DNA of 64,000 nucleotides from assembly GCA_030998225.1 (NCBI GenBank), contig JAPYXD010000716.1, positions 186,001 through 250,000 on the forward strand, written 5' to 3'. The position numbers and the translations under genes are program-made. This DNA comes from Diplolepis rosae (lineage: Eukaryota > Arthropoda > Insecta > Hymenoptera > Diplolepididae). The first letter of the stretch is position 1. Each line of letters opens with the position of its first letter. Under the pieces are notes generated by a model. That model had not been told where the DNA came from. It saw nothing but the letters and a program-made list of their open reading frames with translations, and did no database searches. Positions 49,001 to 59,497 of this stretch are shown here, piece by piece.

Positions 49001-49764
49001 TTTCTCCTACTCTTATTTGGAAAGTGATCAAATTTGTATTTTTAATCATTTGCAGAATAAGAAAGGGATAACGAAGGATGTCATCATCGCAGGCGTGACC
49101 GATTCTACGATACATGTAAATTTCACTGACGTTCAGGAATGTGGCTTTCAAGTATGTTGATGACAAAACTTAAAAAATTGAACATATATATTTTGATACT
49201 GAGTCAGTTTAATTATTTTCCTGGAACGTGATTTTATTTCAATCGCAGCCAGGAACCTAGATTTATTTTAGTCTTATATTATCGCCTATAGATTCCTATT
49301 TTTCCGACATTGCTTTTGGTGTAAACTTACATCCATGAAAGAAAAAAAGATTAAGTTTAGTCGAAAATATGCCGACAACGTAGGAATCTATAGTTGACAC
49401 ATGAGTTTAATTGAAATAAAAAATGTTTGCTTTCAACTAAACAGTTAGTATGAAAAAATTATCATCAGATGTTATGTTGTTTGTAAACATGAAAAATGTT
49501 ACCATGTTTTAGGAGCGTAGAGGTGATATTCTATATCATGGAAATCATCTTTATGGAATCGCAATTATTATGGGATATCCAGGAACTTATACTCTATATG
49601 CAAATCTCCTTAATCACATGCATGTTATTCACAATTCGTATTATGCACCAGATAATCGACAGGAAATACAAAATGATCAGGGCGGTATAGCCGTAAACCA
49701 GGTGCAACTGCCTGAGATGATATCTGATTCAGAAATTGTTAGTGATGGAAATGATTCAATTTGA
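40070..49764 (+). CDS. secreted S1 pseudoprotease, copy 2 (264 aa, five exons)
   Basis: Exons 40070-40127, 44491-44774, 45739-45843, 49056-49151, 49513-49764; all GT-AG, phases 1-0-0-0, no internal stop, AATAAA at 49898. Exon 1 is a signal peptide (MKVIISAVLCALLAVTYSD). Residues about 45-114 match the first S1 barrel: RHILCSAGLLS for FCGGSLIS, RAITAAYPV at the TAAHC site (His and Cys58 lost), YDDFVAVLV at NDIALL (Asp probably kept). GDPASIAGWDE (139-149) is the VAGWG turn. ERRGDILYHGNHLYGIAI (182-199) replaces DSGGPLVxxxxLVGIVS: the nucleophile Ser is Arg184, inside an RGD. GYPGTYTLYANL matches PGVYTRVSNYL. A roughly 45-residue polar tail follows. The residues that in proteases precede the Ser loop (ICAG...C) are missing. 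Introns are transposon-laden. Secretion and loss of catalysis are seen or inferred from motifs; function is unknown. Confidence 0.85.
40205..40532. repeat. GC-richer segment with inverted ATACGAG/CTCCAAAG words
   Basis: CTCCAATGATACGAGCTCCA and GATACGTGCG near 40225 are echoed inverted at 40395-40450 (CTCGTATCTTTGGAGTTC, CTCGTATTCTTGGAGTTC). Joins directly onto the big palindrome. Frames on both strands are fortuitous. Confidence 0.4.
42000..42118. repeat. ACGTCGTAAGC/ACGTAGTTTAC dyad array
   Basis: Ten or more imperfect inverted or direct variants of GTTTACGACGTAG within 120 bp, in the palindrome's spacer. Related arrays at 44233-44345 and 62785-62875. Confidence 0.6.
43114..43634. mobile_element. 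TTAA-flanked hairpin MITE inside the palindrome
   Basis: Begins GGTAGTACGATCACGAAAAT and ends with its inverse; the arms run about 120 bp. TTAA lies on both sides (43110-43113, 43635-43638). The opposite arm of the palindrome carries the uninterrupted target (TTTATTTAAGGAAAT near 40980), so the insertion and its TTAA duplication are directly visible. piggyBac-type MITE. Confidence 0.85.
44233..44345. repeat. ACGTCG dyad array, second copy
   Basis: CTGCGTAGAAAACCACGTCG, TACTACGCAGTT, GCTTACGACGTGGTTTACGA and TAGTTTACAACGTCG in one block, ending near GGGATTTAACCCAGCG. Located at the right side of the palindrome in intron 1 of copy 2. Confidence 0.55.
44957..45630. repeat. solo partial copy of a palindrome arm
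   Basis: Starts TACATTCTCATCATGGATGA exactly like the inner end of the right arm (42160) and runs parallel to it for about 0.7 kb, with a deletion around the (ACAG)n region. Sits in intron 2 of copy 2. Shows that the arm exists as a single unit with a defined end. Confidence 0.75.
46180..47629 (-). mobile_element. mariner, split by a 0.5-kb insertion
   Basis: Inverted ends GAGGTGTGTCCGAAAAGTAT (left) and ATACTTTTTGGACACACCTC (right). The minus strand encodes the N-terminus at 47424-47165 (MTERTDQRICIKFCFNLGKS, ITQIKEWHRRFKNAR) and the C-terminal catalytic part at 46655-46356 (WLLHHDNAPAHSSNLVQQFL, SPDIAPCDFWMFPKLK). Much of the middle of the transposase is absent from the N-terminal half (it jumps from NHVKS to IIFFDCEGAVHYEF), so it is dead. 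In intron 3 of copy 2. Confidence 0.85.
46651..47160. repeat. insertion within the mariner, palindrome-rich
   Basis: It separates ARGQTIN from KEYYVKALKRL of the mariner transposase, which would be adjacent in an intact element. It contains CACTCCCTATTTACG and its inverse CGTAAATAGGGATGGAGTG, paired AAGCATGTTTTTCTCGC blocks and CGGGCATAAAGTTTG blocks in opposite orientation. No coding. Boundaries approximate. Confidence 0.55.
47634..47956. mobile_element. 323-bp TIR element between two mariners
   Basis: Left ACTCGATTCGCGCTAAGGC and right GCCTTAACGCGAGTCGAGT are inverted with two mismatches. GC-richer than its surroundings. The 76-109 aa frames on either strand have no domain. Confidence 0.65.
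47960..48644 (-). mobile_element. mariner, internally deleted
   Basis: GAGGGTCGTTCAATA and TATTGAACGACCCTC-type ends (left/right inverted) with TA at both borders. Minus strand encodes an N-terminal domain (SAPVLATIYNWVNTFKGGRT, DEHRSGRPVEVTTPEMIDKI) fused by deletion to the C-terminal block (LQHPSCSPDLDPSDFFLFPN). A deletion derivative of a different mariner subfamily from its neighbour. Confidence 0.85.
48645..48760 (-). mobile_element. fragment of another mariner
   Basis: Minus strand reads LPHSPYYIDLALCDYYL after an in-frame stop, a decayed version of the mariner LPHPPYSPDLAPSDYYL motif. Adjacent to the element ending at 48644. Confidence 0.5.
49286..49392. repeat. 107-bp hairpin MITE
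   Basis: ATAGATTCCTA...CCGACAT is inverted at the right as ATGCCGACA...TAGGAATCTAT. Family ends also seen singly at about 5095 and 46005 (GATTCCTACCTTACCG). In intron 4 of copy 2. Confidence 0.55.
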
Positions 49765-49965
49765 TAGCAAACGTATTTTGACAATTGGAAGTAGTCAAAC
49801 TCACTAACAAAATAAGCAGAACAGTCTTTGAAATTTCTTCACCTATTCGTGAAATTCTACTAATCAAGATTTACAAATCAAATACAATATAGTTGAAAAT
49901 AAATTTTTGTAAAAAAAAAATATTCGATTAATGCTTGACGGAATACTTGGGTAGCAATTAAATTA

Positions 49966-50598
49966 CACTAGTTTTACAAAATTAAAATTTTTTTCTGTCC
50001 ACTACATCTTAATATGATTTTTTCATGTATTTTGGCCCACTTAACACGAAAGTCACACTCAAAAATTTTTTCATGGAAGCGTTTTCGAGATATCAATATT
50101 CGAAGTTTTTTTTCAATTTTCATAGTTTTTCGATGTTCTTGAGTATATATCGAGTTCTCATTGACCGATTTGCCTAAACAAGCACTCAAATTGAAGGCAA
50201 CTGAATCCTTTATAACTTTTTATCCTAAAGTTTTCAGATCGGCTCTGTAGTTCTAATGCTAGCGATATAATATTAGCCAACTTTTCCAACTTATTAAAAT
50301 CGCTAGCATCTGAACTACGGGGCCGATCTGAAAACTTAAAAATATTAAGATGTAGAGAATTCGATTGCCTTCAATTTGCGTGCTTGTTTAAGCAAATTGG
50401 TCAATTAGAAGTCAAGATATACTCAAAAACGTTGAAAAACTCTGAAAATTAAAAAAAAAATGTTGAACATTGATATCTAGAAAACGCTTCCATCAAAAAA
50501 TGTTTAAGTGTGACTTTCGTATTTAGTGGGCCAAAACACATAAAAAAATCATATTCGGTTGTGGTGAGCAGAAAAAATTTTAATTTTGTAAACTAGTG
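49966..50598. mobile_element. 633-bp foldback element
   Basis: CACTAGTTTTACAAAATTAA and its inverse close the element, and the arms pair for about 300 bp (CAGATCGGCTCTGTAGTTCT against GAACTACGGGGCCGATCTG). TTA flanks both ends. Intergenic between copies 2 and 3; the 71-aa minus frame is repeat sequence. Confidence 0.75.
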
Positions 50599-50632
50599 TT
50601 ATCAGCGAGATCATACACTCATAATATAGTTC

Positions 50633-51134
50633 AACACGTGGATCAATAAGTCCCGGGACTGACACATAGATGGCGTTGCCAACAAAAGTTCTGTATGATT
50701 TTTTATGAGTACCAACCTTCAAAAGATACCTGTCAAAGTTTCATGACATTCTGATGTTTGGTCCACGAGTTACAGTGATTTAAGTATCACAAGTCGCTCG
50801 CTACCATGGCGAAATTGAACGAATTGAGCTTCGAATTGCTTCCGCACCCACCATATTCACCGGATCTGGCCCCCAGCGACTACTACCTGTTTGCAGACCT
50901 CAAAAAACTGCTCCAAGGAAAGAGATTCAACTCCAACAAGGAAGTCATCACCGAAACGAATGCTTATTTCGAGGCCAAAGATAAATCTTTCTACAAGAAA
51001 GGTATTGAAATGTTAGAGAAGCTCTGGACTGATTGTGTTGCTTTTGAAGGAGATTATGTTGATGAATAAAGTCGAGTTTTGCCAAAAAAATGTGTTTTTC
51101 CTATTTAATCCCAGGATTTATTGATCCACATGTT
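50633..51134 (+). mobile_element. mariner deletion derivative
   Basis: Inverted ends AACACGTGGATCAATAAGTC and GGATTTATTGATCCACATGT. The plus-strand frame 50806-51069 encodes the mariner C-terminus with SPDLAPSDYYLFADLKKLLQ and a normal stop; the N-terminal two thirds are deleted. The remaining frame is clean, suggesting a fairly recent deletion copy. Confidence 0.85.
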
Positions 51135-51796
51135 AGTAAAGGCTCTTACGTCACATAAATTTGTTACATCTCAGTAATATCCCTACATCATTCTCTTTTT
51201 TATTGTTTGAAAATTGTTATTTTTTAATTTGATTAAATATTGTATGTTTAAATTCCTTATTTTCAAAATCCTAATCTACCTTCGCCCTGGCTCAGGATGT
51301 AACAAATTTTTTTGAGATATTTTAACTGCTCAAAAAATTTGAAATTCTAAAAATAATAAATGTATAAAAAATTAATTGAATATTTTATTATAGGCTAATA
51401 GTTTTTATCTTTAAAAGAACGAAAAAGTTTCGAAAATCTTGTAGAAAAAAGATTATAAAGTAATTTACAAACAAAATAAAATTATTTAATTAAATGAGTA
51501 ATTAGGAACGTAAGTTAAAATTTTGAATAAGCTTTCAGTATGTATAGGTATAGATTATGTAAACTTAAAGGCTAAGAAAGAAGAAAAAATATGAATAAGC
51601 AGCGAGAGCACTGATTAAACAAAAAATTTAAAACTAAAATTATGATTGTATCTTATCAATATTTGGAAAAAGATATAGAACTAGATATGGTCAATATATA
51701 ATGTCACTTCCAGCTAATAATCACATCAGAATTTATGAGCATAAATAAATATAATTTAAAAAAATATAGACAGTATAGTTCCGTAACTTGAATAAA
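51135..51796. other. upstream region of copy 3
   Basis: AT-rich; no clear TATA/initiator pair is identifiable immediately upstream of the ATG at 51797. Confidence 0.3.
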
Positions 51797-54700
51797 ATGA
51801 AGCTGGTCATTTTGGCAGTACTCTGTGTCTTCTTATCTGTTGCCTATTCTAAAGGTAATGTTTCTTTTATAAGTGAAATATAGTAGTTAATGTGCATAAA
51901 ACGAATGAATGCTGAAAAGTAGATATTAAACGAATAGATATTTTTCCATTATATTTGGACGTCAAAGCATAATATTCAATATTCCTTTCCAATATGAGTG
52001 ATTCTCTGCATGCAGGGAAATTTTAGCCAGAGTATAACTTTTTTGCAAAAATGTTTTAAATTTTTATTTTTCAACACTAATGAAATTTATTGGATACACA
52101 AAAAGTGTTCTTGAAAGAATCCCCGTTCAAATGTTATTTAAGCCCTTGTGATGCTTGTTGACATTTGAATTATGATTTCCCGGTTGATGGGCTCTGATGA
52201 TAAAGAACGTAACAGATTGACAAAACTATGAAAAAATTAAACCTATTACGAAAAAGAATAAACTTTTTGTTCAAAAACAATATACTTTATCATTATCTTT
52301 CAAGCTCTTAAAATTTTTCTTTTACTTGCCCTAGAATTACTTTATGTTTTGTACTTCAAGACTTATACAGAGTAGGCCATCTAACATTTGGAATTTGAAT
52401 CGGCTATAAGAAAAAACTTATTCAAATGACTGCCATTGTTGGCCTTACTATACCCCATTCGACCAACCCAATTTTTCAGTACATTTTCGATTGTTTGGGC
52501 AAAAGGTCAATAAGATCAATAAGCAAAATTGTCGCACTTGCGGCTCAGAAAATCCAAACGCCATCACTGAGAAGCTGATGCACCCACAACGAGTGACTGC
52601 TTGGAGCGGATTTTGGTACGGTGGCATCGTTGGGCCATTTTTTTTCAAAAATGACAAGGAGCCGCCGTTACGGTTAATTTGGTTTCAACAGGGAGGAGGC
52701 CACTTGCCACACAGCCATCGTAACAATTTTTCGAAAATCGAATAATCAGCCGAAATTCTGATGTCAATTGGCCGCCTCGGAGCTGTGATTTGAACCCGTT
52801 GGACCATTTTTTGTGGGGAGCCGTTAAGGATAAGTGTTACGCTAACCATCCAGAGACGATGAGGCCTTGATACACGAAATCGAAGTTGCCATTCAAGGAA
52901 TTGAAGCCCAAACAATCGGAAATGTACTGAAAAATTAGGTTGATCGAATGGGGTACTGTAAGGCCAGCCATGGCAGTCATTTGAATAATATTGTGTTTCA
53001 TTCTTAAATTGGAAAAGTTCAATCTTTCTAATAAAATCATACTTTTGAAAAAATATCCATAAGTTGTTTTTTTATAGCCGATTCAAATTCCAAATGTTAG
53101 ATGGCCCACCCTGTAACTACAACGATTCCAATTTTTGATTCAGAATCATTTGCAATAACGAAAAAACAAATTATGGAATAGGTCGGATTAAGAATTTTCC
53201 CAATCTGTAACTTGCGCCAGGGTGTCATTACATGATTGTCATAACTGATTCAATTTTTGAATATATCTACAGACAAAATACAATCATCCCAATTGAACCC
53301 AAAGATGGAAAGGGTCTATCAACCAGACATAACTTGGCCATTGGCTTATCTAACTAGAAATAATAGTGATGACATTATATGTTCCGCCGGCGCACTTTCT
53401 ATGCGACGCTTCATCACTGCTACTTCTTGCATTAGCTCAGAAAATTTGAGAGAACTCGTCATTGTGGCAGGAAGGGCCATTCAAGGAAATAATGGTGGAC
53501 GTTATTTTATTCAGGAGGAAGTTCATGATGAGGATATTGCAATTTTAATCGTAAGTCATTCTAATGAAATTCAATACTTTAAGCTTCTCTTATGAAAGAC
53601 TGTGTTGAATGCAGTATTGAAGAAAATATTAGAGAATATAAAATCCTGGCAGAATTTTCAAAAAGTTATTCATTTTGATCGAATCCGAATAACAATTTTA
53701 ATCTCGTTTGATTCAAATCAGTTGAAAATCATTCGACTTGATATGATTCAATCCGATTGAATTACTTTCCGAAACTTTCGCCACGGTGGCTAATCCAATA
53801 CTAAGTTTACACCGCAAATATTGAATCTGCCCCATACTTTCTCCAAAACCTAATTCAATACTTTTTTCCACGGGAGTTGAATTGTATTTCACAAAAGAAT
53901 ATTTAAGTTACACATATGCTTCTTAATAAACAAAATTTTTTAATTCGTTACAGCTGTACGAAGCTGTTCAATACAAAGATCATCCATATTTAATGCTAAT
54001 GACATGTTTACCATTACCGAATATCAATATTAATAATGTTGCTACAATTGTAGGATGGACTAAGGTAAGAGCCCTGAGAAAAATAGATATTACTACACAA
54101 TAAGAAAGGTAAAACGGCTGTTCTACCACTAGTAACTCAGAGCTGCCACGCTTCTAGCGCATTGGCAACATCATTTTAGGCGACCAGCTGCCTCAAACGT
54201 GGAGCTATGGCTGGTGCTATGACCGCACGATTTTGGGACAGCAGCTCGCCTAAAACGGAGAGCAGCCACACCAAGTTATAGGCGCGCAGCTCGACGTGAG
54301 TGGTGCTGCTGCTTCAGCTGTAGGGCGAGGCGCTTAACCAAAGTTTTTTCCGAGTATAGAATACTGGATACTATCTTGAAAGTTAAACAATTGCTACGTC
54401 ATAATCGCTGGGGTTAAAATCCGGATAATAGTCCATATCACAAGAGCGTATACACAATAACAAACGACCCTGTAGGCAGGAGGCGGCTGGGTCTAGGGAT
54501 TTTCAGCAGTGGGGATAGTCCCCTATATTTCATCCTATTTCCACCTTCCAGTAGCGTTTCTTCTTTGAAGCAGAGTAGTGAAAATTCAACATGAGTGCTG
54601 TGTATTGGAAACATTTCGAGGTGGTATTTTTGTTTTCTCATCCGAAAGTCTCTAAAATGTTTTACAAAGAGGCTGCTAATTATATTAGACGGTGAAGGGC

Positions 54701-57700
54701 ATTTTCCAGAAGTGGGTTACAAGGTTCAAAACCGCAAAACTCGAGTTACAACTTTACGTCAGGATAAGGCCATCATAAAGCTGTTCAAAGCAAATGACAA
54801 TGAAAGACCACTTGCAAAGAGTCAGGACTCGAATGGCGAGGCACGCTACAGAAACTGCTGCTCAGCCAACAAAACATGGTAAAACGATTGTCGTGGGCCT
54901 CGGCGCATATCAGCAGCGTTGCCATTGCTACTGATTTATCAGGACTTCTACTGATTTTTGAGAGTGGCTACTGATATACTGATTTTCTTTAAAGTCTCCT
55001 GATTTTTTTTCGGCACTTGAGCAAAGTGCACAGGAGCCTATAGAGGAATAGGGGAACAGGATTTAACCAATGCGATTGTCGTCGCACGAACCCCAGGCGA
55101 TCATCTCATTGGTTAAATGCTGTTCCCCTATTCCTCAATTACCCTATTCTCCTCGACGTAGGATTGCATTGCTTATTATTTCAAAAATAATAATCATTTT
55201 CGCGTCAAGAGAATTTGAAATTTTCCCGCGAGAAAATTTAAGGTGGCTGACGAATCCGCGATCTCGTTGGTTGAAAAATGTGTAAGAAGGATGTTTACAA
55301 CTGAAAAATGCTTCATTTCATGTCATTTTGCTTTTATATAATGAAATTATATTGTTTAAGAGTATCTTAATTATTTTAAGAACAATTCATAATTTTTATA
55401 AATCTCCTGATTTTTTGTTAAGTCTCCTGATAAAAAGCTCCTGACTTATTGTCTCGACCGTTGGCAACGCTGCATATCAGTATGAATTGAAGCAACGTAA
55501 TCTTTATCCAGGAAGCATCGCTTGTGGCATCAATACACTCCAAGTATACCTGGTCTCATCGAGGAGAGCCAGTCCCAGTGTCAGGGGGTTTCAACTCCGG
55601 CGAAATCATGGTAGATTTTCTTCTCCCCGCTTCTCTCTACCTCTCCCACACGCCCCTCTCTTTTCAACGTATTCCTTTCGGTATTTTGCTCCCACCACTC
55701 GGATAAGGTCGAGGTGCATCAAGAGGGCGCCACTAAAATTTCATGTTACACGGAGTCTTATGAAAGTTGGAACCCCCTGCCCAGTGTTGCAGCGCGCTGT
55801 TAAGGAAGTACCGTTGCCACTGCGCTAGTCAAGCATACACACTCTCTCGCTTGATTCGGTGAGCAGGTAGATGTAGCAACGTCGCGACTCGCGGGAGTGG
55901 GTATCGGGAGACTCGCTCTCTTATAGCAGACGAACGCCGAACTTGTATGCAGGCTTATTTGGGCTGCGTGGAAATGTGAGTTTGTAAACTAAAATACTTT
56001 TATTTATATTACTTCTTTCGATCTGTACATATGTTAATAAATGCATTATATGTAATCTTTGAAATTGTTATCATATAGAGAAACAACACTATTTATCATT
56101 AACTATTTTCTTAATATTTCTAAATCCACAAAACCTTCATTTGCGTATATACGCAGCACGTGGAATTTCAAAAAGAGCGCGCGCCTAACCTATTTTGCGA
56201 TGTTACCACATCTACTGAGTCATAGCCGTCTTCTGTTGCTGAACGCCATTTTCAATATTTCATCGCTCATTTCCTATCATCACATGTATTTAATCAATAC
56301 GTCCAAGGTTTCAAAATGCTCTGCGGATATCCAATTTATATTTTCTCTTTTTTTGTTCAAATCTGTACGGTAGTTTTTTTACAGTTTGAGGATAACTGTG
56401 CTGGAAACTCGATTTCCTATAAGACTACGTGTTAAATAAGTAATAACTAAAATGCGTATAACTTTTCTCATACGTACCCTGGCCTTACAGAAATTTTTTT
56501 GAGTCACTTTTAGACCTTTATGAATCGATATATTCAATTTCATTAATATCGTTACGGTATTTAATTAATAACGGTACTACCTTAAACACCCAATAAACAG
56601 TATACTAAAAGCTGCAGAAGAGGTATTAGGGAAAGGAACAAGAGCAGCTAGGAAACTATAATTAGATGAAGAAACATTAGAATTGATGGATGAAATAAGA
56701 AAACACAATAATGCAAAATACAAGCAAGAATAAACGCAATATAAAAGACTTACGAACGAAGAGCAGAGAAGATGCAGAAAAGCGCGAGATAACTGGATAG
56801 AGGGAAGATGTAAAGGAATAGGAACGCTATTCAGGATGGGAAAAGAAGACGCAACTCACAGGAAAATGAAAGAAAATTTTGGGAAACAAGTTAATGCAAA
56901 CATAGTTAGGGACAAAGACGGGAAAGCGTTAACAGAAAGCAGAGATAAAGTTAGAAGGTGGGAAGAATACAAAGAGAGTCTATATAAGGGCGACGCAGAC
57001 GATCTCGTGGAAAACGAAAGCGAGGTGTAAGATGATTATAGGGAGAATTCAATTTTTAAGGCAAATAAAGCTTCAGGAGCCACGGACTGTTTTCAAAAAG
57101 TATAATACGAAAATAAGCATGGGAAAAACTAAAGCTATCGCATATAGAATAAAATCAAGAAAGAAGTGCTCGAATATTAAAATAAGCAATGAAAACATTG
57201 GGGAGATTAGCGAATTTTGTTACTTAGGGAGTAAAATAATAAGGGATGGTCGTTGTAATGCAAATATTCATTCTACAGGGTGGGCCATCTAACATTTGGG
57301 ATTTGAATCGGCTATAAAAAAACTAATGGATATTTTTTCAAAAGTATGGTTTTATTAGAAAGATTGAACCTTTCCATTTAAGAATGAAACACAACATCAT
57401 TCAAATGATTGCCACGACTGGCCTTACAGTAGCCCATTCGATCAACCCAATTTTTCAGTACATTTTCGATTGTTTTGGGCAAAAGGTCAATAAGCAAAAT
57501 TGTCGCATTTGGGGCTCAGAAAATCCAAACGTCATCATTAAGAAACCGATGCGCCCACAACGAGTGACAGATCTGGTGTATACGCTCTTGTAATACAGGC
57601 TAACCATTGGTTATAAGTGTCACAAAATATGTATATTACGTCTTAAGTTTTCTACGTAAAGTATTTGACGCGTCGCAAAGCATGTGATTTTACGGTTAAC

Positions 57701-59497
57701 CGCAGGAAATTCAATCATATTCAAAATCTATACACATATAACATTATTAGTAAAAAAATACAGGAACATCTAGGAACTTTTATCGCATATTTGTGCATTC
57801 ATAAAATAATAGTTTTAATCATGAACGTAAAAAATACGTATCGAACGTTTTTTACGTATCGGAGGTAGAAGGCACGAAAAATACATGGGTTGTTGATGCG
57901 TAACGTAACAAATAGTTTTACAGTAATTTGACTAAAAAATCTCCCACTTTACTATATTTGAAGGTAAATTTCCTGAATTTTATTTTTTACCCTAAAATAC
58001 ACACCCAACACTAATCATTACCGAACTCTGATAGCGAATTTAGTTCATTCGTCTATTTTATATTTTCTATCGGGTACCTGAGTAATTAAATTTGATTATC
58101 TGATTTTTTGCAGGATAAAAGAGGGATATACCAGAATGTTTTAACCGGAGGTGTTTCTAACTATACGTTATATGTAAATTATCCTCATGGTCACAGATGT
58201 AGATTTCAAGTAAGTTCATAGAGAATCTTGAAAGCCATGAAAAAATGTTAGGAACTGAATGTTGAGAAATGTAAAATAATTAAAAGGGGAGGGTCTCTAA
58301 GGCGGGTTTTGGCCCAATTTATATTTGGCCCAAAAAATTCGAAAAAATTCCTACAGTATCTACTAACAATAAGAAGTCAATTCCACCCTAAACGGACCAC
58401 CCTCATTCCCCCTATCCACCCGAGCACCCCTTAAAAAATAAAAACTTCACCGCTTCTATGCAGTGTTTTTGGGAAAAAACCCAATGAAAAAAATCTAGAA
58501 AAATACATACAAAGGTTTTTGGGGTCGCTGATTTCAAATCCGAGGTCTGTTGACCCCCATCATAACAGATTCAAGGTCATTTGAAGGTCAAACTGCAAAA
58601 AATCCAGAAAAATACATACATAGGTTTTTGGAGTCGCTTATTTCGAATCCGAGGTCTGCTGACCTCCATCATAACAGATTCAAGGTCATTTGAAGGTCAA
58701 ACTGCAAAAAATCCGATAAAAAATCCAGAAAAATACATACAAAGGTTTTTGGGGTCGCTGATTTCGAATCTGAGGTCTGTTGACCTCCATCATATCAGAT
58801 TCTAGGTCATTTGAAGGGCAAACTCGGATTCGAAATCAGCGACCTCAAAAACCTATATATGTATTTTTCTGGATTTTTTTCATTGGGTTTTTTCCTAAAA
58901 ACTCTGCATAGAAGCGGTGAAAATTGGTGAAATTCTATTTGAAATCTAATTGGTTTCAATCTGAAAATTTAATGATAATCGTACAATTAAGGAGACTTCA
59001 AACTATTTATTCATATGGTACTTTAAAAGCCATACGATACGTTGGTATATAAATATATAATAATTTTCTTTCTTTATGAAAACTACCACCAGTAATTTTT
59101 ATTGGTTTAATTGATTTAGTATTAAGTACTTTAGAGATCTATATTGAAATAGCTCATTAGGTAAAAGTAATGTTAAGCTCTAAGTTTAAAAGTAGAGTTT
59201 TAATTTTTTTATTGTTTATTATAGGAACGCAGAGGGGATCTTTTAACTTATAGAATTCCTGAAAATAATGTCTATAATCTTCAGGGCATTGCTATTTACC
59301 CGGGATTTCCAGGAGCTTATACTGTTTATGCAAATCTTAACCAGCATGCAACTATCATCTATAATGGGCTTCAACCAGAAGCTTTTCGATTGTTCCAAAA
59401 CAATTTCTTGGATCAGCATATCGAAAATCCATCAAGTTCACCTGAAAGTACAAATATTCCAGAAAGTTATACTAGCGAGAATGATTCAGTTTGTTAA
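51797..59497 (+). CDS. secreted S1 pseudoprotease, copy 3 (271 aa, five exons)
   Basis: Exons 51797-51854, 53273-53550, 53954-54064, 58114-58209, 59225-59497; GT-AG, phases 1-0-0-0 as in copy 2, no internal stop, AATAAA at 59540. Signal peptide MKLVILAVLCVFLSVAYSK. DIICSAGALSMRRFITATSC matches FCGGSLIS..WVLTAAHC with His replaced by Ser but both cysteines kept. VHDEDIAILI keeps the Asp of the triad. MTCLPLPN and VATIVGWTK match PICLP and VAGWG. ERRGDLLTY (182-190) stands where GDSGGPLV should be, so the serine is lost and an RGD sits at 184-186. IYPGFPGAYTVYANL matches PGVYTRVSNYL. The tail (about 40 residues) is polar and ends SENDSVC. Two exons (4 and the Ser loop) are clearly homologous to copy 2 in sequence and border. 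Introns 1, 3 and 4 hold a mariner, a LINE piece, a hAT-type element and a hairpin. Confidence 0.85.
52368..53113 (+). mobile_element. Tc1/mariner-superfamily element, long TIRs, broken transposase
   Basis: CAGAGTAGGCCATCTAACAT and its inverse close the element, TA on both sides. The TIRs continue inward, diverged, past AATTTTTCAGTACATTT. Plus strand encodes RVTAWSGFWYGGIVGPFFF, WFQQGGGH and, after frameshifts, WPPRSCDLNPLDHFLWG, the signature of an insect Tc1/mariner lineage. Frameshifted, inactive. Intron 1 of copy 3. Confidence 0.8.
54640..54905 (+). mobile_element. Tc1-like transposase N-terminal remnant
   Basis: The frame contains NRKTRVTTLRQDKAIIKLF, resembling the GRPRxTTxRQDR linker of Tc1-like transposases, followed by a degraded stretch. 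Interrupted immediately downstream by the hAT-type element at 54914. Weak but fits the context. Confidence 0.4.
54914..55472. mobile_element. non-autonomous hAT element, 559 bp
   Basis: Ends CAGCGTTGCCA on both sides (inverted), matching the hAT terminal pattern, and perfect 8-bp duplications CATATCAG at 54906-54913 and 55473-55480. The interior has repeated CTCCTGATTTTT words and a nested hairpin at 55043-55134 (AGGAATAGGGGAACAG against CTGTTCCCCTATTCCT). No transposase. Confidence 0.85.
56598..57275 (+). mobile_element. non-LTR retrotransposon (LINE) fragment
   Basis: Plus strand reads, with stops, RCRKARDNWIEGRCKGIG, the clean frame 56836-57027 (KDGKALTESRDKVRRWEEYK, the endonuclease-RT linker), then an RT-thumb piece KTKAIAYRIKSR and GEISEFCYLGSKIIRDGRCN (FKYLGSIITxDG motif). 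The RT core between them is deleted. Intron 3 of copy 3. Confidence 0.8.
57276..57567 (+). mobile_element. truncated second copy of the 52368 element
   Basis: Starts CAGGGTGGGCCATCTAACAT after TA and follows the other copy through CCAATTTTTCAGTACATTTT and CACAACGAGTGAC, then ends abruptly. Inserted at the end of the LINE fragment. Confidence 0.75.
58446..58922. repeat. hairpin with about 120-bp tandem units
   Basis: TTCACCGCTTCTATGCAG and AAAAAACCCAATGAAAAAAA at the left are inverted at the right end. Inside, a unit of about 120 bp (GTTTTTGGGGTCGCTGATTT, CATCATAACAGATTCAAGGT) occurs three times, with a part inverted. Intron 4 of copy 3. Confidence 0.7.

Noticed and set aside
56059..56373. 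104-aa frame in intron 3 of copy 3
   Set aside because: Low-information Ser/Leu/Phe composition, no family, no transcript signals; probably chance.
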